A stretch of 6,208 nt of DNA from a bacterium. GTDB lineage: Bacteria; Cyanobacteriota; Vampirovibrionia; Gastranaerophilales; Gastranaerophilaceae. Made by a program: the position numbers and the translations under genes. Of this stretch, positions 5,747-6,208 are shown one piece after another. Below the pieces are notes generated by a model that was not told the DNA's origin, searched no databases, and was given only the letters and a program-made list of their open reading frames with translations. Position 1 is the first letter of the stretch; each line of letters opens with the position of its first letter. The stretch spans positions 1 through 6,208 of the forward strand of contig SFZC01000109.1 of NCBI GenBank assembly GCA_004558955.1, given 5' to 3'.

Positions 5747-6208
5747 ATGAAAAAAGTTTTATTTTCAATTATTGCTGTCGCTATGTTGGTATTGCCTTCA
5801 TGTGCTGCAAGTTACAACGCTTCTACCAGAACTCCTGTTGTAGGGGCTAATTTACTGACAAAAAGTGGTATTCCTGCATCAAATGTAAAATTTATGGTGG
5901 TTTCAGGTACTGCTGATAATTCCAATTATTCTACTAACAAAACCGTAAACATTTCTACAAATGATTTAACTTATGCAGGTAATGACAATGAAGTTGCGGC
6001 GGTTGTTGCAAGTGAATTGGGTCACATTATCAGCGGACATTCAGCAAAAGGCAAAGTTGTTTCTTTGTTGACTGCAGGAACTAATATTTCTACAAATAAC
6101 GAGGCTGCAAGTGCTCTTGTTTCAAGTTACCAAACTTTGAAAGAAGATGAAGAAGCTGACGTTATCGCTGTTGATTTAATGGTTACTGCCGGTTACAAAG
6201 AAACAACT
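5747..6208 (+). CDS. M48-type metalloprotease-like lipoprotein, 3' truncated by the window, atypical active site
   Basis: An open frame of 154 codons running off the right edge with no stop. ATG 5747 has AAGGAG at 5734-5739 and a 7-base spacer. Residues 1-19 form a signal with lipobox-like L-P-S-C19 (Pro at -2 is unusual), so it is probably a lipoprotein. Residues ~68-98 match the M48 core: a strand-like NKTVNIST segment, then NDNEVAAVVASELGHIISGH. In M48 enzymes the motif is HExxH; here the first His is Ser89, while Glu90, His93 and the trailing His98 remain. Further on, EEAD (135-138) followed by VDLMVTAGY matches the usual ExEAD...AGY segment. By my hand alignment the glutamate zinc ligand position is Asp134. 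Family relatives (BepA/LoiP/HtpX group) are envelope quality-control proteases. This copy may be inactive or may bind metal differently. It follows the glycine-zipper gene on the same strand after a 118-bp gap. Confidence 0.82.
   Translation, partial: MKKVLFSIIAVAMLVLPSCAASYNASTRTPVVGANLLTKSGIPASNVKFMVVSGTADNSNYSTNKTVNISTNDLTYAGNDNEVAAVVASELGHIISGHSAKGKVVSLLTAGTNISTNNEAASALVSSYQTLKEDEEADVIAVDLMVTAGYKETT

Overview
The window is AT-rich and bacterial. It uses the standard code, and most genes have strong AGGAG-type ribosome binding sites. Product types include a coiled-coil/CHAP protein with an EF-hand, an exported WG-repeat protein, lysine-rich lineage-specific proteins and a lipoprotein-like M48 protease. 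That mix would fit an uncultured gut or host-associated bacterium such as a Gastranaerophilales/Melainabacteria member. This placement is a low-confidence impression from style alone, because no rRNA or marker gene is present. I see no tRNA, rRNA, CRISPR array, transposase or convincing intrinsic terminator.

Layout: (1) 7-2135 (+) holds a lipoprotein-like N-terminal ORF followed by a 562-residue ORF with an EF-hand, coiled coils and a CHAP amidase/peptidase domain. The two are split by a perfect 29-bp tandem duplication at 299-356. Removing one copy joins them into one continuous 699-codon frame. (2) 2141-3046 (-) is an all-helical protein of repeated short helices, convergent with the CHAP gene and only 5 bp from it. 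(3) 3192-4079 (+) is a secreted WG-repeat protein. (4) 4099-4461 (-) is a small charged protein of unknown function. (5) 4606-5628 (+) is a striking unknown protein: a purely basic amphipathic N-terminus, a glycine zipper, an acidic Pro/Thr-rich linker and a small helical C-terminal domain. (6) 5747 to the right edge (+) is a truncated M48-type lipoprotein whose HExxH motif reads SELGH.

The genes alternate in strand through most of the window. Two divergent intergenic regions (3047-3191 and 4462-4605) probably hold back-to-back promoters, so most genes look like single-gene transcription units rather than an operon. The common thread is the cell envelope: a peptidoglycan hydrolase, an exported WG protein, a membrane-active-looking protein and a lipoprotein protease. 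That they act together is only inference.

Most worth following up: the exact 29-bp duplication that breaks (or switches) the hydrolase gene, the glycine-zipper/basic-N-terminus protein as a possible membrane-active factor, and the M48 homologue lacking its first zinc-binding histidine.
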